Shown: positions 59,449-64,000 of the stretch, in pieces
Numbering within the stretch: position 1 is the stretch's first letter
Layout: every line of letters begins with the position of its first letter
Assembly: GCA_029844215.1 (NCBI GenBank)
Contig: CM056726.1
Coordinates: 74,081,548-74,145,547, forward strand
Length of the DNA stretch: 64,000 nt
Source of the DNA: Przewalskia tangutica
Taxonomy: Eukaryota > Streptophyta > Magnoliopsida > Solanales > Solanaceae
Direction: 5' to 3'
Position numbers and translations under genes: made by a program
The notes under the pieces: model-generated
The model's database searches: none
Seen by the model: only the letters and a program-made list of their open reading frames with translations
What the model was told of the DNA's origin: nothing

Positions 59449-62174
59449 TGTCACGACCCGAACCCGGGCCCGTGACTGGTGCCTTACCCCGGGCACCCAA
59501 GTAGCCATACATCAGAGTAATCAGCGGAATATAAAACAAGACATGAATAAAGTGAAGTGAAATACAGTTATCTGGGAAAAACTTGCCTTGCGGCATATAT
59601 ATATATATCAACTAGAACAGTTACATCCCTTTTTTACAATTCTAACCACAACAGTACTACAGACCTCTAAGAATGATATGACAACAATGGCGGGGCGAGG
59701 GCCGCCATACCACGAATGTAAGTACCTACTACGACGAGGACTATACCACCGATAAGCCTCGAGAAACGGAGCTTCCCAAACTGACGTGACCCTAAGAGCG
59801 AGGATCAACGGCGGTGTACCTCACTGCGGCATGAACGCGGCCCGAGAAGTCGATAACAGTACCAAGTATGTGGCCCGAAAATCAGTAAATGAAATCATAG
59901 TAGTCTATATAAAGCGAGACATGTATGATAACCAAACTACGATTCCTGATAAATAAGCGATCATGTCAAGTCGTGACTCACGCCCTCAAAGTCATCACTC
60001 AAATATAACTATGGGTCTCACGCCCACAACATCAATCAAGAGTGAAATAGATATACTGTAACTTGTCTTTTCTAGGCCGCTAATGATCGAAGAAAGGCCG
60101 ATCGCCCATAGTATCATTATGCGTGCCTAATCCTGGACTTCTCGCAGCCCGCATAGGTCACACATAGACGCGATAGGTCGTATAGACCGCGTCGGGGTAG
60201 CTAACCCGGTACCCTCCTGGACTCCGCAATCCGCATAGTCTCAATAGACCGCATAGTCACGCAGACCGCGTGGCATCCCCGCGTCGGGATAAAACACCGG
60301 AATGATCAATCACGGAGCATACCGCCGCTCGCATAGTCACATAGACCGCGTAGGCCGTATAGACCGCGTCGAGGTGGCAAGCCCTCGGTATAATAAGTCA
60401 GGGTATGTGATATAATAACATAACAACTTATCGTTAAACAACATAAGCACAACAAGGAAACCCGCTTTACACAAACATCACGGATACTAACACGTAGCAT
60501 CCTAACATGTTTACTTATCAAATCAACAAGAAAGTATTACAAGGCTATCACAAACCAACACAATCAAGTTATTCACGCAAGGTACTTTCTACTTTATGTT
60601 AACACTTTCGGTTTTTATCCCCAAAGTACTTCATACATTAACTCTTTAAAGATCCGTTTCAAAAGTCACACAATACCGTAGTATTAAAATAGAGTGACTA
60701 TCTTTTAAGTAAACGAAATACTTCCTTTTGTAAAATCAATTAACAACATTATTTTCCAAGCGTTCAAGTTTGCCTAATTTCAAATGCTCAAGTTTCTCAT
60801 TTTGAAAGGTTTCGTAGTTCATAGTTTTAATCACTTAATGATATAATTCTCCTTTAAAAGCGATTTGAGAAACATATGCCTTATATGTGAGTGGGTTATT
60901 CTTGTTTATAAAAATCTTATTAAAGACCATGATCTAGGAAATGTAATATCATTTTGTCTCATCTTAGCTTCTATGCGGATGGAGGTTTCTCTGGTTTTAA
61001 TAATACTTAATTATTCAAGACATTTCCTTTTATTAGCGCCGCAATGGTTTGTTCGATACTTATTCGATTTCAAATCAGTAAACATTATCCCATTTTAAAA
61101 ACCACGTACTCATTACTCACGAATGAGGTTTCACACTTATTAACAAAATTCATATTAATTCCTTTAAGTCAAGTCTCTTATCTTTTAAGATCAAGTCTCT
61201 TAACTTCTAAAATTAATAAACCATTCTTTTTATCTTTCTTAAGCCGTTATACCTAACTTCCCATAAAGCTAGTATAACTCTTAAGTTTTAAAACCAAGTA
61301 TTACTCTTCTGTTAAAAATGATTCAGTATTCTTTTGAAATACTTCAAGATTCTTATTATTCAGGCTTAAGTCAAAAGACATTGCCGCAATTATTATTCAG
61401 GCTTAAGTCAAAAGACATTGCCGCAATTATTATTCAGTTAACACACGTACGTCTACCGTACTATATATATATTCTTTAAAATATCATGCTCAAGAGGATA
61501 GGAAGAATCACATACCTCGCGACGATTATCGACTATTAGCAAAACGCTCCACGGCTATAACCCGGCTAGCCTTGTCCATCTCTCAAGTAGCACGCTACTC
61601 GCGAACATTCAACCTATAAAGGTTATACGAGTCTATCAATAGCTAGACTACTCTGCAGAATAATCGTGAGTTCTCTATTTACGGAAAATCGGGCAGCACT
61701 TCCCTACCCGTTAAGCTACACAGTCTACTGTAAATACAGTCCTATGTAAGTACAGTTTAGTCCTTCTTCTTTAATATTCTTCTATAACAGTTCAACTCCC
61801 TTCTATGAATCTTATATTCATTTCTATACTACTACAGTATGTAATTTCCAATTACAATAAAAGGACAAAATATTTACCTCGGTAAGCCCAAAATTATCCA
61901 ATGTTTAATGTCGATCCTGAGCAACGTTTAGCTCCTACTCCGGGTGCTCCAACCCGCTCCAAACAACCCTTAGAAGTTCTACGCAACTTCTTCTTAACCC
62001 GCAAAAATACTAAATGACATAGCCGGAATTTTCCCTTCGCAAGTTATGTAAAACGTTTCGTCGAAAAACGATTCTAATCGGGTGTTGTGCACAAAATATT
62101 TTCGTCCAAGCCTACTTAAAGTTCAAACTTTTCTCGTCGTCCTCACGTACATACTGCGGAAATACGGTATAACG
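59449..62174 (-). mobile_element. Solo LTR, family A, with internal deletion of the promoter region
   Basis: It starts TGTCACGACCCGAACCC and ends TACGGTATAACG. GATAC precedes it and GATA(T) follows, a near-complete duplication. At 2726 bp it is about 0.7 kb short. Near 61998 the sequence jumps from the conserved AGAAGTTCT...AACTTCTTC block to GCAAAAATACTAAATGACAT, skipping the part that holds the TATA box and C-rich tract. No genes. Confidence 0.82.
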
Positions 62175-62178
62175 GATA

Positions 62179-64000
62179 TGTCACGACCGATCCGGGCCCG
62201 TGGATGGTGCCTTACCGGGCACCTAGTGATACAACATCGAGAAAACGTGGAAAATAAAACATAAACATGAAACAAGATATATGATCATAAAGCGGGCGAC
62301 CAAAAGCATTTGCCTTACGTATATATACATAAAACCCGAGCAGTTTAATCCTTTTTACAACCACACTTGCAAGATTACTGCAGACCTAAGATTTACAACA
62401 ACCATGACGGGACAGGGGCCCGCCATACCACGAATGTGCAAGAACCTCTGACTCGGGGAACACATACAAAGAATAAGCCTCGAGAAACGGAGCTTCCCAA
62501 TCTGTTGACGTGATCCTATGGCGAGGATCCACTACCGATGTACTCTACTGCGGCATGACGCGGCCTCGAGGAGGTCGATAACAGTACCAAGTATGTGGCG
62601 AAAAATCAGTAAATGAAATCATAATCTATATAAAAACAAGAGACATGTATGATAACAAAACCACGATTCACAACATAAAGCGATCATGTCAAGTCGAGGA
62701 CTCACGCCTCAAGTCATCACTCAAATATAACTATGGGTCTCACGCCCACAACATCAATCATGTTCGCATCGTGGCGCGTGCCCGGATTCTGCATCGGTGT
62801 AGACATGTCCATGATGCAACAATAATAACAATGCCCCGGCCACGTACCCGACTGCATCGGTGTAGACGCGTCCGTGTGACATTAACAATAATCTTGGGTG
62901 ATCAACCGCGCGTAGCCACACGCCCGGAATTCTGCGCCGGTGTAGACATGTCCATGTAACCACAATAACAATATATCGGGTAATCAACCTGCGCGTAGCC
63001 ACATGCCCCGACTGCGCCGGTGTAGACATGTCCGTATGACATCAACAACAATATACCGCACAACAGGCTATCACAAACAAGCTCAAGCAAATTACCATAC
63101 TTCTAGACTTTTATAAAAGATCCACTCCTTCCCAAGAAGTCACCTGATATCAACACTTGCACAACAAAAGGCTATCACAACAAGCATAGGCGAGTTACAC
63201 AACAACAAGCATAGGCAAGTTACACACAACTCAAGGTACTTCCATTTCGTATCAAAGTCCGGGTTTTAACCTAAAGTACTACGTCGTTAAATTCCTTTTA
63301 AGAGATCCATTCCTTTCATAAAGGTCACCCGATACCCGTAGTATAAAAATAGAGTGACTCACATTTTTAGGTAAACCAAAATACTTCCCTTTTGTAAAAT
63401 CAAGTAACAACATTATTTTCCAAACGTTCAAGTTTGCCTAATTTCAAATGCTCAAGTTTCTCATTTTAGAAGGGTTTCATAACTCATAGTCTTAATCTCT
63501 TTTAAAACAATTGAGTAACATATGTCTTGTACGTGAGCCGTTTATTATTGTTTACAACAATCTTGTTACAGCAGCCATGATCTAGGAAATGTAATACAAT
63601 TTTGTCTTATCTTAGCTTCTATGCAGATGGAGGTTTCTACTGGTTTTAATAACAATTTGTCAATACACCTTCCTTTATTAGCGCTGCTGTGGTTTGCTCG
63701 ACACTTATTCTCATTTCCGAAATCAGTAAAACATTATTCTTTTTTAAACCAAGTACTCATTACTCGCGAATGAGGTTTCACAACACATTTAACAAAATGT
63801 TAATAACCAAGTAGAACAAGTTAAGTCTCTTATCTTTCAAGATCAAGTCTCTTAACTTCTACAATCAATAAACCAATCTTTTACCTACATAAAGTCGTTA
63901 TAACTAACTTCCCATAAAGCTATTATAACATCCTATGTTTTAAACCAACCAACTCATTTAACACGTATGCGTCCGTACCGCATACATAGTTTACAAAGCA
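62179..64000 (-). mobile_element. Family A LTR, continuing past the window
   Basis: It starts TGTCACGACCGATCCGGGCC and is colinear with 822-2680, and runs off the right edge. Whether it is a solo LTR or belongs to a full element cannot be known. No genes. Confidence 0.82.
62765..63050. repeat. LTR-internal minisatellite, type 1 (62-80 bp, 4 units)
   Basis: TGTAGACATGTCC or TGTAGACGCGTCC at about 62799, 62861, 62941 and 63021, matching the array at 1450-1760. CATG in the older form often reads CGTG or CGCG here. Confidence 0.83.

Noticed and set aside
1..64000. Novel multi-gene system or host gene cluster
   Set aside because: All sizeable conserved coding segments are retrotransposon gag/pol/env-like or LINE-like pieces; nothing else forms a consistent frame.

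Overview
This window is a piece of plant (angiosperm, probably eudicot) heterochromatin made almost entirely of LTR retrotransposons inserted into one another. No intact host gene, tRNA, rRNA or CRISPR array was found. The plant assignment rests on Ty3/gypsy gag-pol fragments of the chromovirus (Tekay/Del-like) and Athila types, a primer-binding site for initiator tRNA-Met, and TATAAATA promoters inside long LTRs. Species cannot be read from the sequence.

Two related LTR families account for nearly everything. Family A LTRs start TGTTATACCCC, end GGTCGTGACA and are 2.4-3.7 kb long. Family B LTRs start TGTTACACCCC. Layout: 1-5032 holds a broken minus-strand ORF, possibly LINE ORF1, split by a 3.6 kb solo A LTR with TSD GACCC. 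5196-7041 is a truncated B LTR. 7042-9993 is an Athila-type remnant (gag tail, protease, env-like region) with no recognisable RT, RNase H or integrase. From 9994 a staircase of nested insertions begins. B LTR B1 (9994) holds element LARD1 (10452-20076, plus), element LARD2 (20381-29854, minus, TSD CTTAT) and B LTR B2 (29939). B2 holds element LARD3 (30287-48876, plus), which in turn holds gag-pol element E4 (38162-47829, minus, TSD GCTTG). B2 is then broken at 51110 by B LTR B3 (plus). B3 holds a solo A LTR (52667-59177, TSD GTATG) that contains another solo A LTR (54957-58444, TSD GATAT), then a solo A LTR (59449-62174), then an A LTR running off the window (62179-64000).

LARD1-3 are large non-autonomous derivatives: long LTRs around only 2.0-2.6 kb of internal DNA, with gag remnants and, in LARD1 and LARD2, an integrase C-terminal remnant. 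E4 is the only element with gag, protease, RT, RNase H and integrase in order, all frame-broken. A family like E4 is the obvious candidate for mobilising the LARDs, although E4 itself looks dead.

The most unusual signal is the kind of difference between LTRs of the same element. Besides CG/CA transitions there are many one-base losses turning CAG or CTG into CG, and exchanges of CTG with ACA/ACC/ACG. These concentrate at CHG sites, the contexts plants methylate in heterochromatin. They look more like methylation-linked base-calling errors than mutation, and they may explain many of the frameshifts. I found no new defence or metabolic system. The main products are the nesting order, the LARD family, modular tandem arrays inside the LTRs, and the CHG-linked error signature.
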